A stretch of DNA of 64,000 bases from Geothrix edaphica (GCF_030268045.1 NZ_BSDC01000003.1:434001-498000), one strand, 5' to 3'; positions 17,458 through 29,345 are shown, counted from the stretch's first letter. A program made the numbers and translations. Notes: a model not told the origin generated them from the letters alone.

Positions 17458-18582
17458 ATGCGCTTCCTCCACACCTCCGACTGGCACCTCGGCAAGACCC
17501 TCTGCAACGCCAACCTCCTGGAGGACCAGGCCCACGCCCTCGACCAGGTGGCGGCCATGGCCAGGGAGACCCGTGCCGAGGCCCTGGTGGTGGCCGGGGA
17601 TGTCTACGACCGCGCCGTGCCCCCGAAGGAGGCCGTGGCCCTGCTGGATGATGCCCTCGACCGCCTCGTGCGGGGCCTGGGCGTGCCCGTGCTCCTCATC
17701 GCCGGCAACCACGACAGCCCCGAGCGCCTGGGCTTCGCCTCCGGCTTCCTCGGCGCCCAGGGCCTCCATGTGGCGGGCACCCTGGAGGCGGCGGCGCCCG
17801 TCCTCATCGGCTCCGCCGCCTTCCACCTCCTGCCCTACGCGGATCCCGTCATGGCCCGCCACGCGCTCCAGGACGAGGGCATCCGCACCCACCAGGACGC
17901 CCTGGCGGCCCAGCTGGCCCGGGCCCGCGCCGCCCACCCGGAGGGCCGCCGCTTCATCGCCGTGGCCCACGCCTTCGTGGCCGGAGGCGAAGGTTCGGAC
18001 TCGGAGCTGGGCCTGGCTGTGGGCGGCACCGGCGAGGTGGACGCGGCCCTCTTCCGGGACTGCGACTACGCGGCCCTGGGCCACCTCCACCGGCCGCAGG
18101 TGGCCGGGTTTCCCCAGGTGCGCTACGCCGGGAGCCTGCTCAAGTACAGCGCCTCCGAGGCCACCCACACCAAGGCCCTGACCCTGGTGGAGCTGCCGGA
18201 GCGCGGCCCCGCCCACACCGAGTCGCTGCCCCTCACGCCCCGCCGCGACCTGCGGCGCCTGCGCGGGCACTTCGATGACCTCATGCGCGGACCCCAGGGG
18301 AACCCCGACGACTACCTGTTCCTGGATCTGCTGGACGAGGGCCCGGTGCTGGACGCCATGGCCCGCCTGCGCCAGATCTACCCCAACATCCTCGGCATCC
18401 AGCCCGCTCCGCCGGCCGCACCGGCCCAGGACATCGTGAGAACCGCAGATCGAGACCTGGATCCCGCGCTCCTCTTCGAGACCTTCTTCCAGGACACCGC
18501 GGGCCGTGGGATGGATGACGAAGAGCGCGCCCTCTTCCACGCCGTGGCCGGACGGCTGCTGTCCGGGGAGGCCGCCGAATGA
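17458..18582 (+). CDS. sbcD: Exonuclease subunit SbcD (Mre11-type nuclease)
   Basis: This 374-aa nuclease subunit of SbcCD cuts hairpins and DNA ends during repair. The start is set at the ATG at 17458 because MRFLHTSDWHLGK is the canonical N-terminus; the frame extends upstream without content. Metallophosphoesterase motifs are in order: DWHLGK, VAGDVYDRAVPP, AGNHDSPERL, AVAHAFV and GHLHRPQ, supplying the two-metal site. The C-terminal capping region runs from about residue 270. It overlaps sbcC by four bases (ATGA). Confidence 0.95.
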   Translation: MRFLHTSDWHLGKTLCNANLLEDQAHALDQVAAMARETRAEALVVAGDVYDRAVPPKEAVALLDDALDRLVRGLGVPVLLIAGNHDSPERLGFASGFLGAQGLHVAGTLEAAAPVLIGSAAFHLLPYADPVMARHALQDEGIRTHQDALAAQLARARAAHPEGRRFIAVAHAFVAGGEGSDSELGLAVGGTGEVDAALFRDCDYAALGHLHRPQVAGFPQVRYAGSLLKYSASEATHTKALTLVELPERGPAHTESLPLTPRRDLRRLRGHFDDLMRGPQGNPDDYLFLDLLDEGPVLDAMARLRQIYPNILGIQPAPPAAPAQDIVRTADRDLDPALLFETFFQDTAGRGMDDEERALFHAVAGRLLSGEAAE

Positions 18583-21371
18583 AGCCCCTGCGCCTCAGCC
18601 TGGACGCCTTCGGTCCCTACGCGGGACTGCAGGAGCTGGACTTCGCGGACCTGGGCGACCAGTCCTTCTTCCTCATCCACGGCCCCACGGGCGCGGGCAA
18701 GACCAGCCTCCTCGACGGCATCAGCTACGCCCTCTACGGCCAGACCAGCGGCGGCCAGCGCGAGACCCGCGACCTGCGCAGCCACTTCGCCGCCGCGGAC
18801 ACCCCCACCCGCGTGACCTTCGACTTCGCCCTGGGCGGGAAGACGTACCGGGTGGAGCGCACGCCGGAACAGCAGGTGCCGAAGCAGCGGGGCGGCGGCA
18901 CGAAGAAGCAGCTCTATGCTGCCCACCTGTGGGAGCTGGTGGACGGCGCCGAGGTGCCCCTGGCCACGGAAAAGCCCACGGTCGTGGATGCCAAGGTCGC
19001 GGACCTGCTGGGCTTCAAGGCCAGCCAGTTCCGGCAGGTGGTCCTGCTGCCCCAGGGCCGCTTCCAGGAGTTCATGCTGGCAGGCTCCGCCGAGCGCCAG
19101 GCCATCCTCCAGACCCTCTTCCAGACCGGCCGCTACGCCGCCATCGCCGAGGCCCTGGCGGAGGAGGAGAAGACCCTGCGCGGCTCGCTCCTCACAGCCC
19201 AGGCCGAGGCCCGGCAGCTCCTTGAGCAGGCTGGCGTGGCAACCACCCAGGAACTGCCTGACCGCCTAGCGGCTGCGGCCCAACGCGTGAAGGACCGAAG
19301 CCAAGAACAGACGGAAGCCCGGGTCGCCTCCGACCAGGCCGAGGCGGTCCTGCGCGAGGGGAAGCATCTGGAGGCGGCCCTCGCCCGGGTCCACACGCTG
19401 GAACAGGAGGCCATCCGCCTGGCGGAGGCCGCGGATTCACGGGCCCTGGCCCTCACCAAGGCCGAAGGTACTCTGGCCGAGGCCGAAGGCGAGGAGCCCC
19501 GCCGCGAGGACCTGCGCCGCGCCATCGACCGCCTGAAGGAACTTGAACCCAGGCTGGTGGCCCTGGAACAGGCCAGGCAGGAAACTGCGGAGGCCGCCCG
19601 GCAGGGCCAGCACCTCAAGAAACTGGCCGAGGAGCAGACCCAGCGCCGCGATGCCGCCGGACAGGAGGCCACGCGCCAGAAGGCCCTCCTGCAGCAGCTG
19701 CAGACCGAGGCCTCCCAGTTGAAAGGCCGCGACGGCCTGCTCCGCCTGGCCCGCCAGAAGCGGGCGCAACGCGAGCAGTTCGACCAGGCGAAGCAGCTGG
19801 CCGAGCACGCCTCGGCCGTCCATGACTCGGCCCAGGCCCGGTTGAAGGCCGCCGAACAGTCGGTCCAGGCGGCCCGCGCCCAGCTCCGGAACCTCCAGGA
19901 ACGGCAACTCGCCGCCCAGGCAGCCCACCTGGCCCAGAACCTGAACCCCGGCGAGCCGTGTCCCGTCTGCGGCAGCGAGACCCATCCCCGGCCCGCGGCG
20001 CCTTCCTCGGACCATCCGGACGACCAGGCCCTCCGGCGGGCCCAGACCCAGCAGGACGAGGCCGAGGCGGCCCTGGGCCAGGCCCAGAAGACGGCCGCCG
20101 CGCGCTTCTCGGATCTGGAGACGGCCCGTGCCCGCCGCGAGGATCTCGCCCACCACTTGGGCGAGGACGCACACGCCGATCCCGCCACCCTGGCGGCCGA
20201 GGAGGCGCGATCCCTGGAAGCACTGGAACGCAGCCGCCAGGCCGAGACCAGCCTGACCAGGGCCGAGCGGATCCAGGCCGAGGCGGAAGAGGCCCAGAAG
20301 CTGGCGGAGGCCCAGCTCGCCGCCACCGCCCAGCGCCAATCGGAGGTGGCGTTCCAGGCAGCCGGGGCCCAGGCCAGGGTGAAGGTCCACGAGGAGGCCC
20401 TGTCGGAGGACCTACGCATTCCCGGAGCGCTCGCGGCCCGGCGGCGGAAGGCGGAGGAAGCGCTGGCCCAATCTGAATCCAGTCGGAAGGCGGCCCGCGC
20501 AGCCCGGGACGCGGCCCAGACGGTGGCCATCGAGGCGGAGGCTGCCCTCAAGTCGCACGGGAACCGCCTGGAAACTGCCCGGGTGGAGGTCCGGAAAACC
20601 GAAGCCGAGTTCACGGCGGCCCTGGCGGCGGCCGGTGACGAATCTCAACCCGAAGGAATGGCCGTGCCGGACCTGCCTTCCCTTCAGATCGCCCGGGACC
20701 GCGCCCAGGCCCGCTTCTCCCAGGCCGGCGAGGCCCTGGGCCAGGCGCAATCCGAGCAGGCCTCGCTCCAGCGCCTCGCCACGACCTTGGCCGCGCTGGA
20801 GGCCCGACAGGGCGCGGAGGAACGCCGCCACCGCGCCGCCGCCAGTCTGGCCCGCGTGGCCCGGGGCGAGGATGGCGCCCGGGTCTCCTTCGAGCGCTAC
20901 GTCCAGGGCGCTCTCCTGGACGAGGTGCTGGTCTCAGCCTCGGAGCGTCTGCGCCGCATGAGCAAGCAGCGGTACGCCCTGCAGCGGGCCACAGGTGGCG
21001 GCGATCTGCGGCGGGCCGGGGGCCTCGAATTGGAGATCACGGACAGCCACACGGGACGCGCCCGGGCCGTGAGTTCCCTGTCCGGCGGCGAAGGCTTCCA
21101 GGCCAGCCTGGCCCTGGCGCTCGGCCTCTCCGATGTGGTGCAGCGCCACGCCGGCGGCATCCGCCTCGACACCGTTTTCATCGACGAAGGCTTCGGCAGC
21201 CTCGACTCCGAGGCCCTGGACCTGGCCCTCCGCACCCTGGAGGAACTGAACCAGGGCGGCCGCCTGGTGGGCCTCATCAGCCACCTGGACGATGTGAAGG
21301 CCCGCATCTCGGCCCGGCTGGAAGTGACGCCAGGCCCCGGCGGGAGCCACGCCCGGTTCCGGATCGACTGA
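18579..21371 (+). CDS. sbcC: Exonuclease subunit SbcC (Rad50-type ATPase)
   Basis: This 930-aa SMC-like ATPase pairs with SbcD. Walker A is GPTGAGKTSLLDGI near residues 34-42. Long Ala/Glu/Gln-rich coiled-coil arms flank a zinc hook, CPVC at Cys461 and Cys464. The C-terminal lobe has the signature LSGGEGFQASLALALGLSD and Walker B LDTVFIDEGFGSLD. It dimerises through the hook and holds DNA ends for SbcD. It is slightly shorter than E. coli SbcC (1048 aa), with the difference in the coiled coils. It is translationally coupled to sbcD. Confidence 0.95.
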   Translation: MKPLRLSLDAFGPYAGLQELDFADLGDQSFFLIHGPTGAGKTSLLDGISYALYGQTSGGQRETRDLRSHFAAADTPTRVTFDFALGGKTYRVERTPEQQVPKQRGGGTKKQLYAAHLWELVDGAEVPLATEKPTVVDAKVADLLGFKASQFRQVVLLPQGRFQEFMLAGSAERQAILQTLFQTGRYAAIAEALAEEEKTLRGSLLTAQAEARQLLEQAGVATTQELPDRLAAAAQRVKDRSQEQTEARVASDQAEAVLREGKHLEAALARVHTLEQEAIRLAEAADSRALALTKAEGTLAEAEGEEPRREDLRRAIDRLKELEPRLVALEQARQETAEAARQGQHLKKLAEEQTQRRDAAGQEATRQKALLQQLQTEASQLKGRDGLLRLARQKRAQREQFDQAKQLAEHASAVHDSAQARLKAAEQSVQAARAQLRNLQERQLAAQAAHLAQNLNPGEPCPVCGSETHPRPAAPSSDHPDDQALRRAQTQQDEAEAALGQAQKTAAARFSDLETARARREDLAHHLGEDAHADPATLAAEEARSLEALERSRQAETSLTRAERIQAEAEEAQKLAEAQLAATAQRQSEVAFQAAGAQARVKVHEEALSEDLRIPGALAARRRKAEEALAQSESSRKAARAARDAAQTVAIEAEAALKSHGNRLETARVEVRKTEAEFTAALAAAGDESQPEGMAVPDLPSLQIARDRAQARFSQAGEALGQAQSEQASLQRLATTLAALEARQGAEERRHRAAASLARVARGEDGARVSFERYVQGALLDEVLVSASERLRRMSKQRYALQRATGGGDLRRAGGLELEITDSHTGRARAVSSLSGGEGFQASLALALGLSDVVQRHAGGIRLDTVFIDEGFGSLDSEALDLALRTLEELNQGGRLVGLISHLDDVKARISARLEVTPGPGGSHARFRID

Positions 21372-21421
21372 GTATTTACATCGCATGGCGTGGTATGCTC
21401 CCGGAAATCCCCGGAGTGCCC

Positions 21422-23788
<2,367 letters not shown>

Positions 23789-25453
23789 TCACTCCACCGC
23801 CACGCCGCTGTCCGGCCAGCGCTTGGTGTCGGCGGCACCTTCGGCTTGGCCCGCGCGCACCAGGATCACCTGGGCGCAGCCCTGCTTCGGGACGCCCTTG
23901 AGGGCATGGCCCAGGTTCTTCAGGGCCTCCTGAGTAGCTGCGGGGATGCTGGCCTCCACCTGGATGCGGTCCGGCAGCCACTGGTGGTGGAAGCGGGGGG
24001 CATCCACGGCGGCCCGGACGCCCATGCCGAAGTCCACCACGTTGAGCACGGTGTTCAGCACGGTGGCGGGAATGGTACGCCCGCCGGGGCTGCCGCTCAC
24101 CATGAACACCGCCCCGTCCTTCACAAGGATCACAGGGCACATGCTCGACAGCGGCCGCTTGCCCGGCTGGGCCAGGTTCGGCGCCGTGCCGATGCGGCCC
24201 GTGGCATCCGTGAGCCCAGGTCCGGCGTTGAAGTCGCCCAGCTCGTTGTTCAGCAGGAAGCCGGCGCCAGGCACGATGCGGCGTAGGCCGTAGCTCTCCT
24301 CCAGCGTGTAGGTGAGGCTCACGGCGTTCCCGTCGCGGTCGAGGACGGACAGGTGGGTGGTGTGCGGGCGATCCGGCTCCCAGGAGAACCGGGCCGGATC
24401 CGAGGCCGAGGCCCGGTCGGGCCGGATGGTGGCGCGCAGCTCTGCCGCGTAGGTCTTGGAGAGCAGCCGCGCCATCGGAATATCCGGATTGAAGCCGGGA
24501 TCGCCGATGAACTGGGCGCGGTCCGCAAAGGCGCGGCGCAGGGCCTCCGCCGTCAGGTGGACCGCCGCCGGCGAACCGGGGCCCGTCGCCTTCAGGTCAT
24601 AGCCTTCGAGGATGTTCAGGGCCTCGATCAGCACCTGGCCGCCGGAGCTGGGCGGCGGCGCGGCCAGCAGCTCGTAGCCCCGGTAGGTCCCGCGCAGGGG
24701 CTCGCGCCGCACGGGCCTGTAGGCGCGCAGGTCCGCCGCCGTGATCAGGCCGCCATTCGCCTTCATGTCACGCACCACGAGCCGCGCGGTTTCGCCCCGG
24801 TAGAAGTCGGTCCAGTCCTTCGAGAGCCGGACGAGGGTGCGGACCAGGTCCCGCTGCACCAGGCGATCCCCGGCGCGGAGGGGCGCGCCCTTCCGGCTGA
24901 ACTGGGCCAGAGTCGGCGCGTGGCGGGCGAAGGCGGGCAGCTGCTCCGCGAGGCTGGCCGCCTGGTTCTCCGTCAGCACGAAGCCCTCGCGTGCGAGGCG
25001 GATGGCGGGTGAGACCAGCCGCGCCCAGGGCAGGCGCCCTTCACGCTTCCAGGCCTCGCGCAACCCCGCGACGGTGCCCGGCACGCCCACGCTGGCCAGG
25101 CTGTCGTGATGCTTCGCCTCGTCGTAGGTCCCGTCCGCTTTCAGCCACAGGCGGGGGTGGGCCACGGCCGGGGCCGTCTCGCGGAAATCGATGAAGGAGG
25201 CCTGACCCGAGGTAGGGCGGGAGAGGAGGAAGCCGCCGCCGCCCAGGTTGCCTGCCGCCGGATGCACCACCGCCAGGGCGAAGGCCGTGGCCACGGCGGC
25301 ATCGACCGCGCTGCCGCCCTCGCGCAGCACCTGCGCGCCAGCCTCCGAGGCCAGCCGCTCCTGGCTGACCACCAGGCCGCGGCGCAGGGGCTGGGGCGTT
25401 TGGGCCAGAAGCGCCAGGGCGCTGAACAGGAAGAGAAGGGACCGCAGGCGCAT
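23789..25453 (-). CDS. ggt: Gamma-glutamyltransferase
   Basis: This 554-aa Ntn-hydrolase precursor has a signal peptide (RLRSLLFLFSALALLAQ). It hydrolyses or transfers the gamma-glutamyl group of glutathione in the periplasm. Autocleavage is expected before Thr365 in PDRPHTTHLSVLD, giving large and small subunits. The family motif GGSAVDAAVATAFALAVVHP and the substrate-site stretch PLSSMCPVI, followed by SGSPGG, are present. All elements needed for activity are visible. The start lies 46 bases from the divergent HlyIII gene, so their promoters must be close or overlapping. Confidence 0.95.
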   Translation of the reverse strand: MRLRSLLFLFSALALLAQTPQPLRRGLVVSQERLASEAGAQVLREGGSAVDAAVATAFALAVVHPAAGNLGGGGFLLSRPTSGQASFIDFRETAPAVAHPRLWLKADGTYDEAKHHDSLASVGVPGTVAGLREAWKREGRLPWARLVSPAIRLAREGFVLTENQAASLAEQLPAFARHAPTLAQFSRKGAPLRAGDRLVQRDLVRTLVRLSKDWTDFYRGETARLVVRDMKANGGLITAADLRAYRPVRREPLRGTYRGYELLAAPPPSSGGQVLIEALNILEGYDLKATGPGSPAAVHLTAEALRRAFADRAQFIGDPGFNPDIPMARLLSKTYAAELRATIRPDRASASDPARFSWEPDRPHTTHLSVLDRDGNAVSLTYTLEESYGLRRIVPGAGFLLNNELGDFNAGPGLTDATGRIGTAPNLAQPGKRPLSSMCPVILVKDGAVFMVSGSPGGRTIPATVLNTVLNVVDFGMGVRAAVDAPRFHHQWLPDRIQVEASIPAATQEALKNLGHALKGVPKQGCAQVILVRAGQAEGAADTKRWPDSGVAVE

Positions 25454-25499
25454 GGAAGCTCCGGGAAACGACCTCCCTTGAGTCTGTCATCCTTGAGCC

Positions 25500-26261
25500 A
25501 TGTCCCCCAGCGCCGTCATTCCCGACTCAGCCGCCCAATCCCGCCGCGAGGAACTGGCCAACAGCCTCACGCATGGCCTGGGCGTGGCCCTGGCCATCGC
25601 GGGACTGGTGGTGATGGTGGTCTTCGCGGCGCTCCGCGGCACCGCCCGGGACGTGGTGGGCGCCTCCATCTTCGGCTCCAGCCTCATCCTGCTCTACCTC
25701 ATGTCCACGCTCTACCATGCCTTCCGCGGCCCCCGGGTGAAGCTGGTCTTCAAGGTCTTCGACCACTCGGCCATCTTCGTGCTCATCGCGGGGACCTACA
25801 CGCCCTTCTGCCTCTCGGCCCTGGGTCGGGTGAGCCCGGCCTGGGGCTGGACCGTCTTCGGGCTGGTGTGGGGCCTCGCCGTAGCGGGGATCACCTTCAA
25901 GGCCATCTTCTACGCCCGGATCGCCAAGTCGGCCCTGCGCCCGCCGCCGGTGGACCACCTGCACACGCCGCTGGTGACGCCCGTGGATCCCACTTTCGTG
26001 AAGCGCATGGGCTGGATCTCCACGGGCATCTACCTGCTCATGGGCTGGATCATCCTCATCGCCGCCGCGCCCCTGGGCCGCTCGCTGTCCACCCCCGGCC
26101 TCTACTGGCTCTTCGGCGGCGGGGTGTTCTACAGCCTGGGCGCCGCCATCTACAGCCTGAAGAAGCTGCCCTACCATCACGCCCTCTGGCACCTCTTCGT
26201 GGTGGGAGGCAGCACCTGCCACGTCTTCGCCGTGCTCTTCCACGTGATCCCGAAGGGCTGA
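25500..26261 (+). CDS. HlyIII/YqfA-type (PAQR) membrane protein
   Basis: This 253-aa protein has seven predicted membrane helices. Family motifs are ELANSLTHGLGVALAI near the first helix, STLYHAF after the second, FDHSAIFVLIAGTYTPFCL, and a late HALWHLFVVGGSTCHVFAV, with the conserved His, Asp and Ser thought to bind zinc. The Ala-rich N-terminal 15 residues are cytoplasmic. The family is named after Bacillus cereus hemolysin III, but bacterial members are more likely membrane hydrolases or lipid-homeostasis proteins; no toxin role is implied. Confidence 0.9.
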   Translation: MSPSAVIPDSAAQSRREELANSLTHGLGVALAIAGLVVMVVFAALRGTARDVVGASIFGSSLILLYLMSTLYHAFRGPRVKLVFKVFDHSAIFVLIAGTYTPFCLSALGRVSPAWGWTVFGLVWGLAVAGITFKAIFYARIAKSALRPPPVDHLHTPLVTPVDPTFVKRMGWISTGIYLLMGWIILIAAAPLGRSLSTPGLYWLFGGGVFYSLGAAIYSLKKLPYHHALWHLFVVGGSTCHVFAVLFHVIPKG

Positions 26262-26262
26262 T

Positions 26263-27027
26263 TCAACTTCTCGCGGCCACCACAACCAGGTCCGCCGAGG
26301 TGGGATTCCAGGGCTCGCCGGTCATGGCGCCGAGCGTCTCCCGCACCGCGAAGCCCGCGGCGGTGAGCAGGGTTTCGATCTCGGCGCGGCGCCAGCCGCG
26401 GAGCTGCACCTCCTCGGCGGAGACCAGCTCCAGGGGCGGCTCGGCGCCCGGGCGCCAGCGCAGGTGGGCAGGCGTGAAGGTCACGCGCCCGTCGGCGTGG
26501 GGCGTCATCAGCCGCAGGAAGACCGTCTCGGCCCCCTCCTCGCCGGGCCGCACCATCACCGGGAAGGTGCGCTCGCCGCGGTCCAGGATGCGGTCGTAGT
26601 TCAGGACCTGGAGCAGGAAGACGCCGCCGGGAAGCAGGCGGCTCGCCAGCCCCTCGAAGCAGCGGCGCAGGTCGTCCTCCTCCGTCAGGTGGGGCAGCGT
26701 GTTGCCCACGCAGAGGGCTCCGCCGAAGCCCGGCTCCACCAGGTCGGCCAGGGCCGTGAGGCTGCCCAGCACGTAGCGGCCCTCGGGGTCGGCCTCGCGG
26801 GCGGCTTCCACCTGCGAGGGGGAGGCGTCCACACCGGTGGCCTCGAAGCCGAGGGCGGCCAGGAAGCGGGCGTGCTCGCCGCTGCCACAGCCCAGATCCA
26901 GCACGCGGCGCGAGGGCCCTCCCTCCAGCACCCGCCGGAGGAGCGGTTCCTCGCGCTTCAGGCGCTCCGGCCAGGCGATGAGGCTCCGGTACGAGAGGCG
27001 TCCGTAGCGGTCGCGGCCGGGTTCCAT
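26263..27027 (-). CDS. Class I SAM-dependent methyltransferase
   Basis: This 254-aa Rossmann-fold methyltransferase has motif I VLDLGCGSGEHARFLA, the acidic end of strand 2 GVDASPSQVEAA, and post-motif VGNTLPHLTEEDDL. The C-terminal half (VTFTPAHLRWRPGAEPP, LRGWRRAEIETLLTAAGF) is typical of small-molecule methyltransferases. The substrate is unknown. It is the third gene of a likely minus-strand group after trmO and a membrane protein, four bases downstream of the latter. Confidence 0.85.
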   Translation of the reverse strand: MEPGRDRYGRLSYRSLIAWPERLKREEPLLRRVLEGGPSRRVLDLGCGSGEHARFLAALGFEATGVDASPSQVEAAREADPEGRYVLGSLTALADLVEPGFGGALCVGNTLPHLTEEDDLRRCFEGLASRLLPGGVFLLQVLNYDRILDRGERTFPVMVRPGEEGAETVFLRLMTPHADGRVTFTPAHLRWRPGAEPPLELVSAEEVQLRGWRRAEIETLLTAAGFAVRETLGAMTGEPWNPTSADLVVVAARS

Positions 27028-27031
27028 GGGC

Positions 27032-27604
27032 TCAGAACTTCGGCCAGAGCCAGCCGAAGGCGCCAGCGCTCACCAGGCCGTAGATGAGGCCATCGAGGAG
27101 ATCCTTGAAGACGCTGCCCCAGGGCTTGCCCATCCAGATGCCCGCCTGCACGCTGCCGCCGGCGTAGGTGAGGAAGGACACGGTGCCCACGATGCGGAAC
27201 ACCTGGAGGTAGTGCGCGCCAGCGCCCAGGGTGTGTCCGGCCACATAGGCGGCCATGAAAGCCACCGCCAGGGAGTAGAGGAACCACATGCCCAGGGATT
27301 TACCCATGTTGGGAACCCCGTTGGGGCTCAGCACCAGGAAGCCCACGGGGCCGTCCTTGTACTTCTGCTGGACCTCGGGCTTGCCCATTTCCTTCATGTC
27401 GCCGCAGTGGGGGAGCACGTACTGGCCGGGAGCAGGCGAGCCCTTGCGAATGGCGGCGCGGACCTCTTCCTCGTTGGACAGGGCCCGGTAGTCCGAGTTG
27501 TGCCACTTCAGCACCATGTGGATGAGGCTGCTGGCCACGAAGACCAGCACGGCGGACAACACGATGGGCAGCCAGAGATGGGCCAGCGAAACAGTCGACA
27601 CCAT
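27032..27604 (-). CDS. Conserved hypothetical membrane protein
   Basis: This 190-aa protein has one N-terminal helix (HLWLPIVLSAVLVFVASSLI) followed by a soluble loop of about 75 residues (KWHNSDYRALSNEEEVRAAI, GQYVLPHC). Two to three C-terminal helices follow (MWFLYSLAVAFMAAYVAGHT, then Gly-rich segments and a last helix ending WLWPKF). I do not recognise the family. HxxxDY and YVLPHC in the loop could be metal or cofactor contacts, but this is only a guess. The neighbours are trmO and a methyltransferase. Confidence 0.75.
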   Translation of the reverse strand: MVSTVSLAHLWLPIVLSAVLVFVASSLIHMVLKWHNSDYRALSNEEEVRAAIRKGSPAPGQYVLPHCGDMKEMGKPEVQQKYKDGPVGFLVLSPNGVPNMGKSLGMWFLYSLAVAFMAAYVAGHTLGAGAHYLQVFRIVGTVSFLTYAGGSVQAGIWMGKPWGSVFKDLLDGLIYGLVSAGAFGWLWPKF

Positions 27605-27664
27605 GGGGAGACTCCTGGGTTGGGGTTGGGGGCGTCCGTAGGGTGGACTGGCCCCGCCAGCCCG

Positions 27665-28189
27665 TCAAGCGCGGCGGGGCTTCTTCGGACCCGGCGCCGA
27701 GTGGGTGCCCGTGGCCGCATCCACGGCGTCGATCCATCCGGCGCGGGCCTGCGGGAAGGCATCGGCGTAGGGCACGTAGGGCTTCAGGTCCAGCACCGGC
27801 GTGCCGTCCAGCAGGTCCACGCCCCGCAGGCGGAGGGTGCGGCCCTCCACGGCCACCAGCTCCACGCAGGAGAGGCCGATGGCGTTGGGCCGGTGGGGCG
27901 AGCGCGTGGCCAGCACGCCTCGCTTGGCCCGGGGCCCCCGGGGCGGCTGCACCAGCGGCGCCCAGCCCTCGCTCAGGTGGAAGGCGAAGATGAGCCAGAC
28001 GCGCTCGAAGCCCGCCAGGTCCCGCAGCACCGTCTCCGGCAGCGTGGGCTCCAGCTCCAGCGTGGCCTCGACGGGGGTGCCCGTCTCCGTGCCCGCCACC
28101 ACCGTGGGCTGATGCGGCGCGTCGATGCGCTTCGCGTAGGGCGAGCGCACGACGCCGATGGGGCGATAGGTGAAGGCGGGGACGTCCAT
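27665..28189 (-). CDS. trmO: tRNA (N6-threonylcarbamoyladenosine(37)-N6)-methyltransferase TrmO
   Basis: This 174-aa protein of the TrmO/VirR-like family adds a methyl group to t6A37 of tRNA-Thr using SAM. The fold begins YRPIGVVRSPYAKRIDAPHQ. The diagnostic SAM-binding motif is RSPHRPNAIGLS, and LLDGTPVLDLKPYVPYAD closes the beta-barrel. The start ATG at 28189 is 39 bases from the divergent rsmH. The C-terminus ends in a Lys/Arg tail. Confidence 0.92.
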   Translation of the reverse strand: MDVPAFTYRPIGVVRSPYAKRIDAPHQPTVVAGTETGTPVEATLELEPTLPETVLRDLAGFERVWLIFAFHLSEGWAPLVQPPRGPRAKRGVLATRSPHRPNAIGLSCVELVAVEGRTLRLRGVDLLDGTPVLDLKPYVPYADAFPQARAGWIDAVDAATGTHSAPGPKKPRRA

Positions 28190-28228
28190 GCTGGAAGGGT
28201 AGCGCTCCGGGTGGCGTCTGCGGCGATC

Positions 28229-29263
28229 ATGGAACCCATGGACGATGCGAACACCCCCCGCCAGCGCCGCCCCCGCTACAAGGGCACCCACCCGCGGCGC
28301 TTCGAGGAGAAGTACAAGGAGCTGGCGCCGGAGCGCTATGCGGAGGAGCAGGCCAAGGTGGCGGCCCGGGGCCACACGCCCGCCGGCACCCACCGCTCGA
28401 TCATGGTGGACGAGATCCTCGAGGTGCTGGCGCCCCAGCCCGGAGAGGCGGCCCTGGACGCCACCCTGGGCTACGGCGGACATGCGCGCGAGCTCCTGAT
28501 CCGGCTGCTGCCGGGCGGCCGTCTCGTGGGGCTGGACGTGGACCCGCTGGAGCTGCCGCGCACCGAGGCGCGGCTGCGGGCCCTGGGCTTCGACGAGGCC
28601 GCGCTGGCCGTGCGCCGCACCAACTTCGCAGGCCTCGCCAAGGTCGCGGCGGAGCTGGGCCCCTTCGACCTGGTGCTGGCGGATCTCGGCGTGTCCTCCA
28701 TGCAGATCGACAACCCGGCCCGGGGCTTCACCTGGAAGGCGGAGGGCCCCCTGGACCTGCGCCTCAACCCCCAGAAGGGCCGCCCCGCCGCGGACCTGCT
28801 CGCCGCGCTCGATGCGGCCGCCCTGGCGGAGCTGCTGGTGGAGAACGCCGACGAGCCCCATGCCGACGCCATTGCCCTCGCGGCGGCGGGCCAAGCCCTC
28901 CGCACCACGCGGGAGCTGGCGGACCGCGTGCGTGGGGCCCTGCCAGGCCTGGAGGATGACGAGCTCAAGAAGGCCCTCCAGCGCACCTTCCAGGCCCTGC
29001 GCATCGCCGTGAACGACGAGTTCGGCGTGCTGGACCGCTTCCTGGCCCAGCTGCCGGGCGCCTTGAGACCCGGCGGCCGCGCGGCCATCCTCACGTTCCA
29101 CTCCGGCGAGGACCGGCGCGTGAAGAAGGCCTTCCAGCAGGGCCTCCGCGACGGCACGTACTCAGCCGTCGCCCCCGAGCCCCGCCGCGCCTCGCCCGAG
29201 GAGCGCCGCGCCAACCCACGCTCCACCAGCGCCAAGCTGCGCTGGGCCGTGCGGGCTCTCTAA
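28229..29263 (+). CDS. rsmH: 16S rRNA (cytosine(1402)-N4)-methyltransferase RsmH, N-terminally extended
   Basis: This 344-aa enzyme methylates C1402 of 16S rRNA. The core begins at about residue 53 with HRSIMVDEILEVLAPQPGEA. Motif I is DATLGYGGHARELL, and VLADLGVSSMQIDNPARGF and LTFHSGEDRRVKKAF are family hallmarks. About 50 basic and acidic residues precede the core (PRQRRPRYKGTHPRRFEEKY). ATGs at 28229 and 28238 are both possible and neither has a strong ribosome binding site. It is not in a division/cell-wall cluster here; it sits next to trmO, another RNA methyltransferase. Confidence 0.92.
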   Translation: MEPMDDANTPRQRRPRYKGTHPRRFEEKYKELAPERYAEEQAKVAARGHTPAGTHRSIMVDEILEVLAPQPGEAALDATLGYGGHARELLIRLLPGGRLVGLDVDPLELPRTEARLRALGFDEAALAVRRTNFAGLAKVAAELGPFDLVLADLGVSSMQIDNPARGFTWKAEGPLDLRLNPQKGRPAADLLAALDAAALAELLVENADEPHADAIALAAAGQALRTTRELADRVRGALPGLEDDELKKALQRTFQALRIAVNDEFGVLDRFLAQLPGALRPGGRAAILTFHSGEDRRVKKAFQQGLRDGTYSAVAPEPRRASPEERRANPRSTSAKLRWAVRAL

Positions 29264-29267
29264 CATG

Positions 29268-29345
29268 AAGGGGGACCGCCCCGCTCACTGAAGCTCGCTC
29301 TGCGTCCCCCCTTTGACCCCCACGCGATGTCCGGGCAGAGCCCGG
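29268..29345. terminator. Two hairpins in the rsmH / M28 convergent gap
   Basis: AAGGGGGAC at 29268-29276 pairs with GTCCCCCCTT at 29304-29313 (one bulge, 27-base loop), just after the rsmH stop. CCGGGC, AGA, GCCCGG at 29331-29345 forms a compact perfect hairpin 18 bases beyond the M28 gene's stop. Neither has a good T-run. Confidence 0.4.

Noticed and set aside
25500-26261. Hemolysin or toxin function for the HlyIII-type protein
   Set aside because: The family name comes from one Bacillus protein; the sequence is a seven-helix PAQR-type membrane protein and nothing nearby indicates a virulence role.
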